Source: Pelobacter sp. UBA6812 (GTDB lineage: Bacteria > Desulfobacterota > Desulfuromonadia > Desulfuromonadales > Syntrophotaleaceae). Taken from it: DNA of 22,709 nucleotides. Both the position numbers and the translations under genes were made by a program. Below, one piece after another: positions 14,980 through 21,734 of this stretch; positions within the stretch are counted from its first letter, which is position 1; each line of letters starts with the position of its first letter. Below the pieces are notes generated by a model. The model was not told the DNA's origin. It made no database searches and was given only the letters and a program-made list of their open reading frames with translations. The stretch lies in the NCBI GenBank assembly GCA_002452265.1, contig DKEW01000040.1:1-22709 (forward strand), read 5' to 3'.

Positions 14980-15000
14980 AAAAGGGAGATCTGGCCTCCC
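14980..15000 (-). terminator. Weak terminator-like hairpin between ilvN and psd
   Basis: The minus strand reads GGGAGG-CCAGA-TCTCCC (six pairs including one G-U) followed by TTTTCTCC. The stem is short and the U tract brief, and it lies about 30 nt upstream of psd, so partial termination or an mRNA processing element is as likely as a true end. The 109-bp gap also holds a small TTAACC/GGTTAG repeat but no promoter I can defend. Confidence 0.4.
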
Positions 15001-15058
15001 CCCACTAACCCTGGTTAATGTAGGTTATTATTTGATTTCATTAAAAAAGCAGGTGGAG

Positions 15059-15574
15059 TCACCCTTTATCAGACAAACCACCCTTGGCCCCTCGCCCGAG
15101 CACCACAGGCCCGGAGCGGACAAGTTCCTGAATACCGATTGGCTTTAAAAGATCGACTACTGCCTGTATCTTACTTGGCGCGCCGGTGATTTCCATAGTA
15201 TACGAACGGGCCGTAACATCAACCACGTTACCTCTGAAAATGTCGACTATTCTCAATATTTCCGCCCGCGTATCTTCCGTTGCCTGAACTTTAATGAGGG
15301 CCAACTCGCGCTCAACATATTCACTATCGGTAAAATCAATGACCTTGATAGTGTCGATCAGCTTATTAAGCTGTTTGGTAATCTGTTCCAGAATGCGATC
15401 ATCCCCGCTGGTAACAATTGTCATACGGGAAATACTGTCATCCAGGGTCGGTGCGACAGAAAGACTTTCGATATTGAACCCACGACCGGAAAAAAGCCCG
15501 GCTACACGCGTGAGAACCCCGAATTCGTTTTCAACCAGAACAGAAATCGTGTGTTTTGCCTCATGGCTTACCAT
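15059..15574 (-). CDS. ilvN: Acetolactate synthase regulatory (small) subunit
   Basis: The small subunit activates the catalytic subunit IlvB and confers valine feedback inhibition. The 171-residue protein carries an N-terminal ACT domain (about 8-82) with HTISVLVENEFGVLTRVAGLFSGRGFNIESLSV, and a C-terminal domain with RELALIKVQ, RAEILRIVDIFRGNVVDV and the late segment IGIQELVRSGPVVLGRG. It starts 12 nt after the ilvB stop behind an AGGAGG ribosome binding site, so the two subunits are cotranscribed. It could equally be called ilvH; the sequence does not distinguish them. Downstream comes psd; ilvC does not follow. Confidence 0.96.
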   Translation of the reverse strand: MVSHEAKHTISVLVENEFGVLTRVAGLFSGRGFNIESLSVAPTLDDSISRMTIVTSGDDRILEQITKQLNKLIDTIKVIDFTDSEYVERELALIKVQATEDTRAEILRIVDIFRGNVVDVTARSYTMEITGAPSKIQAVVDLLKPIGIQELVRSGPVVLGRGAKGGLSDKG

Positions 15575-15586
15575 GACACCTACCTC

Positions 15587-17284
15587 CTAAGAAGCCAGAA
15601 CCATTTCATCGATTGCAGCCCCGGCTGGTACCATGGGCATGACATTTTCTTCCCGATCAATCTTGAATTCCATCAACACGGGACCGGGTGTTGCCAACGC
15701 CTTACGAATAACATCTTCAACCTCGTCGGGACGCGTAGCCCGAAGACCGGTAGCACCATAAGCTTCAGCCAATTTGACAAAATCGATGGGCAATTCAAGG
15801 GGCGTCTGACTGTAACGATGATCGAAAAAGAGCTCCTGCCACTGACGAACCATGCCAAGAAAATTGTTATTAAGAATAGCAATCTTTACCGGCAATTTGA
15901 ATTGCACCAAGGTTGCCAGTTCCTGCGAATTCATCTGAAACGAGCCATCCCCGGAGATATCGATGACCTGACGATCCGGGCAGGCAACTTGCGCTCCCAA
16001 CGCAGCGGGCAAGCCGAACCCCATGGTGCCAAGGCCACCGGAGGTCAAAAAAGTTCGGGGATTGGAAAAATTGAAGAATTGCGCGGTCCACATCTGATGC
16101 TGCCCTACTTCGGTCGCAATAATGGCGCTCTCATCGGTCAATTTGCGAATTTTCTCTATTACGTACTGTGGCTTGATCACGGTATTGCTGAATTTATAGG
16201 ACATGGGGTACTGAGCCCGCCAAGCAGCAACCTGACTTCGCCATGGAGCGGTAAGCTCGGGAAAAGCCTCGATCTGGTCATGATTCTCGCGTAATTTAGT
16301 ACCTATTTTTTCAATCACATCGCTTAATTCCCCTACAATAGGCAAGTCGACCCGAACATTCTTTTTAATAGAAGTCGGATCGATATCAATGTGAATGATT
16401 TTGGCTTTAGGGGCAAAAGCAGCAATACGCCCCGTAACGCGATCATCAAAACGCGCGCCTATAGCGATAAGCAGATCTGAATTAGTAACAGCCATATTGG
16501 CATAATAAGTCCCGTGCATACCCAGCATGCCGAGGGACAAAGGGTGTGCCGTGGGAAACGCAGCCATCCCCATCAGAGTCGTCACCACAGGTGTCTGGAT
16601 TAGCTCCGCGAACTGTATCAGGTTCTGTCCTGCATCAGAGGCAGTTGCACCTCCACCGACATAAAGTACCGGCCGACGTGCCGCAAGAATCATCTTCGCC
16701 GCTTTTTCGACCTGACGTACATTTCCACTATAAGTCGGCTTATAACCGCGCAACTCAACACTGTCCGGATAAACGAATTTGGTTGACGCTATCTGCACGT
16801 CTTTAGGAAGATCGATCAGAACCGGCCCTGGACGCCCTGTTCTGGCAATATAAAAGGCCTGTTTGATAATGCGCGCAAGATCCTTGACGTCTTTAACCAG
16901 ATAATTGTGTTTAGTAATGGAGCGCGTCATCCCAACGATATCCGCTTCCTGAAAAGCATCGTTGCCAATCAGCGGGGTAGGCACCTGCCCTGTAATGACC
17001 ACCATGGGAATGGAGTCCATATAGGCGGTAGCAATCCCGGTTACGGTGTTCGTCGCTCCAGGACCGCTGGTAGCAATAGCTACCCCTACTTTGCCACTGG
17101 CCCGGGCGTATCCGTCCGCAGCATGAACGGCCGCCTGCTCATGCCGGGTAAGGATGTGCTTAATGGGATAGTCGGGCAAATCATTATAGATGTTGATGAC
17201 CGTGCCGCCGGGGTAACCGAAAACGGTATCCACGCCTTCCAGCAACAGGCTTTCAAGCAATATCTGAGATCCTGTCCTTTTCAC
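15587..17284 (-). CDS. ilvB: Acetolactate synthase catalytic (large) subunit
   Basis: IlvB is the thiamine-diphosphate/FAD enzyme that makes acetolactate or acetohydroxybutyrate in valine, leucine and isoleucine synthesis. From the chosen GTG it has 565 residues. Motifs are the N-terminal VFGYPGGTVINIYN, the catalytic glutamate E49 in TRHEQAAVHAADGYAR, ATSGPGATNTVTGIATAYMDSIP, the FAD-domain PVVTTLMGMAAFP, and the thiamine-diphosphate/Mg motif GDGSFQMNSQELATL...LNNN (about 445-474). An open frame reaches an ATG at 17359, but it runs through an intergenic hairpin. The GTG at 17284 has a perfect GAGGAGG six nt upstream and begins MKRTGSQILLESL as expected. Transcribed with ilvD and ilvN. Confidence 0.96.
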   Translation of the reverse strand: MKRTGSQILLESLLLEGVDTVFGYPGGTVINIYNDLPDYPIKHILTRHEQAAVHAADGYARASGKVGVAIATSGPGATNTVTGIATAYMDSIPMVVITGQVPTPLIGNDAFQEADIVGMTRSITKHNYLVKDVKDLARIIKQAFYIARTGRPGPVLIDLPKDVQIASTKFVYPDSVELRGYKPTYSGNVRQVEKAAKMILAARRPVLYVGGGATASDAGQNLIQFAELIQTPVVTTLMGMAAFPTAHPLSLGMLGMHGTYYANMAVTNSDLLIAIGARFDDRVTGRIAAFAPKAKIIHIDIDPTSIKKNVRVDLPIVGELSDVIEKIGTKLRENHDQIEAFPELTAPWRSQVAAWRAQYPMSYKFSNTVIKPQYVIEKIRKLTDESAIIATEVGQHQMWTAQFFNFSNPRTFLTSGGLGTMGFGLPAALGAQVACPDRQVIDISGDGSFQMNSQELATLVQFKLPVKIAILNNNFLGMVRQWQELFFDHRYSQTPLELPIDFVKLAEAYGATGLRATRPDEVEDVIRKALATPGPVLMEFKIDREENVMPMVPAGAAIDEMVLAS

Positions 17285-17322
17285 GCCAAGCCTCCTCGCA
17301 TGCAAACTAACATCACTAAATA

Positions 17323-17350
17323 CCTGGCTGCCCAAATCGCGACAGCCAGG
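17323..17350 (-). other. Intergenic hairpin between ilvD and ilvB
   Basis: An 8-bp perfect stem, CCTGGCTG/CAGCCAGG, with a 12-nt loop lies 12 nt after the ilvD stop. It is followed by TATTTAG on the minus strand, which is a poor U tract. It may be a partial terminator or stabilise the upstream mRNA. It supports the view that ilvB starts at the downstream GTG rather than the ATG at 17359. Confidence 0.5.
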
Positions 17351-17362
17351 ATATATCATTTT

Positions 17363-19036
17363 TTATCGGGGCGCCTGACAGATAGCACCAGTATTGGCCG
17401 ATGTTACGACAGCGGCATAGCGAGACAACCAGCCTTTTTTGATTTTAGGCTCGGGAGCCTGCCAGCGTTGACGGCGCTCTTCAAGAACCTCATCGGAAAC
17501 TTTCAGTGAAAGCTTACGGGTCGGGATATCCAGCACAATGCAGTCGCCGTCCTCGACCAGTGCGATCGGTCCGCCAACCGCAGCCTCCGGCGAAACATGC
17601 CCGATACAAGGACCGCGCGTTCCCCCGGAAAAGCGTCCATCGGTAATCAAAGCGACACTGTCGCCGAGGCCGAGCCCCATAATAGTCGCTGTCGGTGCAA
17701 GCATCTCGCGCATGCCAGGCCCGCCTTTGGGACCTTCGTAACGAATCACCACCACATCACCAGCTTTTACAATACCGCCCATAAGGGCCTGCATGGCTTC
17801 TTCCTCGGAGTTGAAGCAGCGGGCAGTGCCTTCGAACTGCATCATTTTTTCCGAAACTCCGGATTGTTTGACCACAGCGCCATCCGGAGCAAGGTTTCCC
17901 GAAAGAATGGCAATCCCCCCTTCCGGCCGAACAGGATCGGTGATCGGGTGAATAACCGTTTCATCAACATCAACGACGCTTTCAATAATCCGCTTGATAC
18001 CTACACCGTTAAGCGTTGGATTGTCATGAATAGAGTCGCGCAACTGATAAAGAACACCGGGTACGCCACCGGCGGCATCGAGATCTTCCATAAAATGCTT
18101 GCCGCCAGGATTCATGGAGGCAATCTGCGGGGTCTCGCGGCTGAGCTTGTCAAACAAATCCAGCGGCAAATCAACTTCAGCTTCATGGGCAATGGACAGC
18201 AGATGCAGCACTGTATTGCTCGAACCGCCTAGTGCCAAGTCAACACGAATAGCGTTTTCAAAAGCTTCACGTGTAAGAATCTGGCGCGGCGTTATCCCTT
18301 CGCGAACCAAGCCTACAATACGTTCACCGGAAGCAAAGGCGAGTTGACGCTTCAAGGAAGACACCGCCAACGCCGTACCGCAACCCATCAGGCTCATCCC
18401 CAGGGTTTCGGTAAGTATGGCCATGGTATTAGCCGTAAACAATCCCTGACAGGAGCCTGCTCCAGGGCACGCGCGATCCTCACATCGATGCAATTCTTCG
18501 GCATCGATTTCGCCTGCCTTGAAACGGGCCATCGCTTCAAAAGTATCGGTCACGAAAGAATAACGGCGTCCCCTGCGTCCGGTACCAGTAAGCATAGGCC
18601 CGGCGGTTACAACAATGCAGGGGATATCGAGTCGCGCCGCCGCCATCAGCATTCCGGGAGTGATCTTGTCACAGTTGGTTAAAAGGACCAGACCATCCAG
18701 ACGATGAGCTTCGGCAATAGACTCGACCATATCGGCAATCAATTCCCGGGTCGACAGGGAGTAATGCATCCCTTTATGCCCCATGGCGATACCGTCGCAG
18801 ACACCAGGGATACCGAACAGGAAGGAATACCCTCCCCCGGTGTGCACACCTTTTTCAATAAAGCGCTCCAGATCGCGCATCCCTATATGCCCGGGAATCA
18901 AATCAGTAAATGAAGTCGCAATCCCGATTAAGGGTTTTTCCAATTCCTTACGGGGAATACCTGTCCCCATAAGCAGCGCACGATGAGGTGCTCTTTCAAA
19001 ACCTTGAGTAATGGCCTCGCTACGTTTGCCTTTCAT
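17363..19036 (-). CDS. ilvD: Dihydroxy-acid dehydratase
   Basis: IlvD dehydrates 2,3-dihydroxy acids to the keto-acid precursors of valine and isoleucine and needs an iron-sulfur cluster. The 557-residue length is typical. Motifs are the start region RAPHRALLMGTG, SFTDLIPGHIGMRDLE (42-57), NCDKITPGMLMAAARL (121-136, cysteine C122), CPGAGSCQGLFTANTMA (190-206, C196), and the C-terminal GRFSGGTRGPCIGHVSPEAAVGGP. The region around 42-57 lacks the extra cysteine of plant-type [2Fe-2S] enzymes; C80 in GVCDGIAMGH is another possible ligand, and the cluster type cannot be decided here. The ribosome binding site (AAGGAAA) is unusually far, about 12 nt, from the ATG. Heads the ilvD-ilvB-ilvN(-psd) unit. 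Confidence 0.97.
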   Translation of the reverse strand: MKGKRSEAITQGFERAPHRALLMGTGIPRKELEKPLIGIATSFTDLIPGHIGMRDLERFIEKGVHTGGGYSFLFGIPGVCDGIAMGHKGMHYSLSTRELIADMVESIAEAHRLDGLVLLTNCDKITPGMLMAAARLDIPCIVVTAGPMLTGTGRRGRRYSFVTDTFEAMARFKAGEIDAEELHRCEDRACPGAGSCQGLFTANTMAILTETLGMSLMGCGTALAVSSLKRQLAFASGERIVGLVREGITPRQILTREAFENAIRVDLALGGSSNTVLHLLSIAHEAEVDLPLDLFDKLSRETPQIASMNPGGKHFMEDLDAAGGVPGVLYQLRDSIHDNPTLNGVGIKRIIESVVDVDETVIHPITDPVRPEGGIAILSGNLAPDGAVVKQSGVSEKMMQFEGTARCFNSEEEAMQALMGGIVKAGDVVVIRYEGPKGGPGMREMLAPTATIMGLGLGDSVALITDGRFSGGTRGPCIGHVSPEAAVGGPIALVEDGDCIVLDIPTRKLSLKVSDEVLEERRQRWQAPEPKIKKGWLSRYAAVVTSANTGAICQAPR

Positions 19037-19183
19037 ATGATCTGATTATTTCCTTTCTTGCAGATCTATGGGCCTTGGCACAGATGGACTGAAACCATGA
19101 CCTTGCTATGTCACCGATACCCGTCGCCAATAAGTTTGTCATAAAAAGAGGCGTTACCGGGTAAAACAAATCTTTTTTCAATA

Positions 19184-19217
19184 TTGATAATGCAAAACAA
19201 TTTTTTAGTATTATCAA
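19184..19217. promoter_or_regulatory. A/T-rich 8-bp inverted repeat upstream of ilvD
   Basis: TTGATAAT (19184-19191) and ATTATCAA (19210-19217) are exact inverted repeats with an 18-bp spacer, within an A/T-rich stretch of the 252-bp gap upstream of ilvD. The arms resemble promoter hexamers themselves (TTGATA ... CATTAT on the minus strand, spacer 19). The block is probably the ilvD promoter/operator, but I could not settle on a -35/-10 pair; ATGACA with TATCGG nearer to the gene is an alternative. Confidence 0.4.
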
Positions 19218-19232
19218 ATGCCACATGATGCA

Positions 19233-19265
19233 GAAAGGGTTCGGACGGTTTGCCCAAACCCTTTC
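19233..19265 (-). terminator. Long hairpin downstream of the DUF465 gene
   Basis: A 14-bp stem with two G-U pairs in the minus-strand RNA (arms starting GAAAGGGTT and ending AACCCTTTC, loop AAACC) lies 23 nt after the DUF465 stop. No T run follows in either direction. It is placed as a terminator would be, but is not a canonical Rho-independent one. Confidence 0.45.
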
Positions 19266-19288
19266 AATAGAATAAGAATACCGGCTTT

Positions 19289-19510
19289 CTACCGTTTCCA
19301 TGCGCGCAATATCTGCGCCATTTCATCTTTGCCTGCCAACTTCAGCTTCTGCACCTTTTTCCTTTGGGCTTCTTCTTCGGGACTGAGATATTGCTGCTGA
19401 TCCAGCATGTTCAATTCGCGTTCGAGAAGCACATGCTCCTCATAGAGCCTGCGATAAAGAGCGCTTTCATCGCAAAGCCGCTGAATCAGCCCCAGATCTT
19501 GATCTTCCAT
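19289..19510 (-). CDS. DUF465 (YdcH-like) small coiled-coil protein
   Basis: A 73-residue, highly charged and helical protein that resembles the DUF465/YdcH family. The family-like pattern is LYEEHVLLERELNMLD (about 22-37) followed by a second helix ending in KVQKLKLAGKDEMAQIL. The heptad-like spacing suggests a helical hairpin or short coiled coil. Function is unknown. The ATG at 19510 sits 6 nt after GGGAGG, and a near-consensus promoter lies about 50 nt upstream, so expression is well supported. It is flanked by unrelated genes and appears monocistronic. Confidence 0.85.
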   Translation of the reverse strand: MEDQDLGLIQRLCDESALYRRLYEEHVLLERELNMLDQQQYLSPEEEAQRKKVQKLKLAGKDEMAQILRAWKR

Positions 19511-19557
19511 CAGACACCTCCCAGAAAAGGGTTGATAAAGAGCAACAAGCCTGATTC

Positions 19558-19586
19558 AAAATAACGAATCACTCTAGATATGTCAA
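19558..19586 (-). promoter_or_regulatory. Sigma-70-type promoter of the DUF465 gene
   Basis: The minus strand reads TTGACA (19581-19586), a 17-bp spacer and TATTTT (19558-19563), with a start predicted near 19551, about 40 nt before the ATG. No clear terminator for tsaB is seen in the rest of the 19511-19695 gap. Confidence 0.78.
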
Positions 19587-19695
19587 CTGCCTAAGGGTAC
19601 GAAGATAAAATGCGTAATGCGGGACTGCATGGCATGTTTTTGAATATTTGAATAAGCAGAACAGCTAAGGTTTAAACAAAATACCTTCAACTGGA

Positions 19696-20397
19696 TTAAG
19701 AAACTTTTTTGGCTGCCAGCATCAATTCAGCTTCGGAAGCCCGGATATACCTTGGTATTACTTCTTGAGCCGTCTTAGCCAATCCAGCCCGTAGTCGAGA
19801 TAGCACCAATACGGCGGCCCCTGAAGCCCGTGGCGGGTTCAGGTGCCATGGTACAAAATGGGATCGGGAACCAAGACTTTGCCTGATAAGATCCGTATAC
19901 AGCAACGCGCCACTACCGATAAACAGGTGATCGCCTTCCAGACGATCCAGTAGCATCTGCGGTGACAAAACCTGATCGGCGGTCAGGGCTATCGGCTCAT
20001 CAGCACGGCAATCGAAAACGGTGGTATAGACTTCGGATTTACGGGCGTCGATCATGGCACATACAGGAAAAGCAGCAGAAGGACACTGCATGGCCAGAGT
20101 TTCCAGGGACGAAACCTCAACCACAGGTGCGCCACCGGCATAAGCCAAGCCTTTTACCGTTGCAACGCCAACCCGCAGCCCTGTAAAAGACCCCGGCCCG
20201 ACAACCACACCAAAAGCGTCCACATCGGTTAGCTTTACAGAAGCCTCCGCCAGTAACCAGTTCAGAGAATTCAGTATCCGGTCAGTATGAGTACCCCGCA
20301 GGTGCAGGACAACTTCACCCAGCAATTCATGTCCACGGCTTAGAGCCACACTACCTGCCGGGGTCGAGGTATCAACAGTAACCACCAACTCGTTCAT
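19696..20397 (-). CDS. tsaB: tRNA threonylcarbamoyladenosine biosynthesis protein TsaB
   Basis: TsaB is the non-catalytic partner of TsaD in the complex that places t6A at position 37 of ANN-decoding tRNAs. The 233-residue length is normal. It has the ASKHA-fold start LVVTVDTSTPAGSVALSRG (4-22), HTDRILNSLNWLLAEA, and the hallmark VVVGPGSFTGLRVGVATVKGLA (about 64-85), followed by MIDARKSEVYTTVF. It begins 2 nt after the rseP stop, so it is translationally linked to rseP. Its partners TsaD and TsaE are not in the window. Confidence 0.96.
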   Translation of the reverse strand: MNELVVTVDTSTPAGSVALSRGHELLGEVVLHLRGTHTDRILNSLNWLLAEASVKLTDVDAFGVVVGPGSFTGLRVGVATVKGLAYAGGAPVVEVSSLETLAMQCPSAAFPVCAMIDARKSEVYTTVFDCRADEPIALTADQVLSPQMLLDRLEGDHLFIGSGALLYTDLIRQSLGSRSHFVPWHLNPPRASGAAVLVLSRLRAGLAKTAQEVIPRYIRASEAELMLAAKKVS

Positions 20398-20399
20398 GT

Positions 20400-21734
20400 T
20401 TACCCCCCGAAGGACAGCCGCATGATGTCGTTATAAAACGCCCACACCATGAGCAATACAATCAACACCAAGCCGACCTGCTGGGCAATCTCCCGAGCCT
20501 GCTCAGACAAGGGCTTACGACGCACCAGTTCAACGGCACCGAACAAAAGATGACCACCATCCAGAATAGGCACAGGCAAAAGGTTGAGAATGCCCAACTG
20601 AATGCTGAGAAAGGCCAACATGGAAAGAATTTTGGCCAGATCAACCTCTTCGGCAACCGCTCCGGCCATTTGCACGACCATAATAGGGCCGCCGATATTT
20701 TTGGCAGAGATATGTCCGGCAAACAGTTTTCGCAAAAAAAGCAATGTCAAATCGACGAGTTCTACGCTGCGATCAATCCCCTGGCCAATCGCATCTCCCG
20801 CGGAATAACGCTTAAATACAGTCTCCAACTTAGGTCCAATACCAAGTAGATATCGGTTATCTTCTGAGTTATCGTATTGCTTATATTCTGGAGTCAGTTG
20901 TAATGTCAGACGTGAATCTCCCCGTTCAACGACCAAGGTCATCGGTTGCCCAGTACCTGCCTGCACAAGAGAGTGTATGTCATACCACGAAGAAACAACC
21001 GACCCATTGATCGAAATAATGCGATCATCCAGCTGGAGGCCGGCCATTTGTGCCGGCATGTTAGCCTCCAAAAACCCAACGATGGCAGCTTGTTTCGGCA
21101 GGACACCCAGCCCCTGCAAGCCCTCTGCGACAGAAGCGTCTGTCGGCAATGGCATATCAAGAACCTCGGAGCCCCGTTCAATAACAAGAGACGTTTCCTG
21201 TCCACTATGACGCAGCAGTTTCTTTTCCGCATCCGTCCAGCTGACGATCGGCTCTCCATTGATATTGCGGATACAATCACCCGCCTGAATCCCTGCACGG
21301 GAAGCATCGGATTCGCTCACTACATAACCGACACAGGCTGGATTATCTAAAAAGGCCGGCTGATCCATGCCCATAAAATAAGCCACCGGTAATATAAGAA
21401 ACGGTAGAATAAGATTCATGGCAGGACCAGCGGCAACGATAGCAAGCCGCTGCAACACAGGCTTTTCCGCAAAAGAACGTAATTTATCTTGCTGCGTCAG
21501 TGGCTTATTTTCTTCATCGTCGCCTTCCCCAAGCATCTGCACATAACCACCTAGTGGAATAAGGCAGATTTTATATTCTGTTTCACCCCATGTACGAGAA
21601 AACAATTTCGGACCGAACCCGAGGGAAAACTTAAGCACCTTGACACGGCACCATTTGGCAACAAGAAAATGTCCCAGCTCATGAACAAACACCAGTATTC
21701 CGAGCATAAGAATGCCACCGACAATTTTCAGCAT
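20400..21734 (-). CDS. rseP: RseP-family site-2 zinc metalloprotease
   Basis: RseP-type intramembrane proteases cut membrane-spanning substrates such as anti-sigma factors and signal-peptide remnants. The 444-residue protein has the zinc motif HELGH (H18, E19, H22) in the first transmembrane helix, two PDZ-like domains (about 120-190 and 200-280, the second with GFLEANMPAQMAGLQLDDRIISING), and the third zinc ligand D392 in NLLPVPILDGGHL. The last hydrophobic helix is near 415-435. The open frame extends to 21758 inside dxr, but the ATG at 21734 lies 6 nt after GGAGG and gives the typical start. It overlaps the end of dxr by 7 bases, a conserved neighbourhood. No sigma-E or RseA gene is present here, so its substrate cannot be inferred. 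Confidence 0.96.
   Translation of the reverse strand: MLKIVGGILMLGILVFVHELGHFLVAKWCRVKVLKFSLGFGPKLFSRTWGETEYKICLIPLGGYVQMLGEGDDEENKPLTQQDKLRSFAEKPVLQRLAIVAAGPAMNLILPFLILPVAYFMGMDQPAFLDNPACVGYVVSESDASRAGIQAGDCIRNINGEPIVSWTDAEKKLLRHSGQETSLVIERGSEVLDMPLPTDASVAEGLQGLGVLPKQAAIVGFLEANMPAQMAGLQLDDRIISINGSVVSSWYDIHSLVQAGTGQPMTLVVERGDSRLTLQLTPEYKQYDNSEDNRYLLGIGPKLETVFKRYSAGDAIGQGIDRSVELVDLTLLFLRKLFAGHISAKNIGGPIMVVQMAGAVAEEVDLAKILSMLAFLSIQLGILNLLPVPILDGGHLLFGAVELVRRKPLSEQAREIAQQVGLVLIVLLMVWAFYNDIMRLSFGG

Noticed and set aside
17284..17359. Extended N-terminus of IlvB from the ATG at 17359
   Set aside because: The extension runs through an intergenic hairpin and is not seen in the family; the GTG at 17284 has a perfect ribosome binding site.
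19037..19301. Minus-strand open frame just upstream of ilvD, including a possible 40-residue ORF from an ATG at about 19143
   Set aside because: No ribosome binding site, no family resemblance, and it runs through a hairpin and the likely promoter region.
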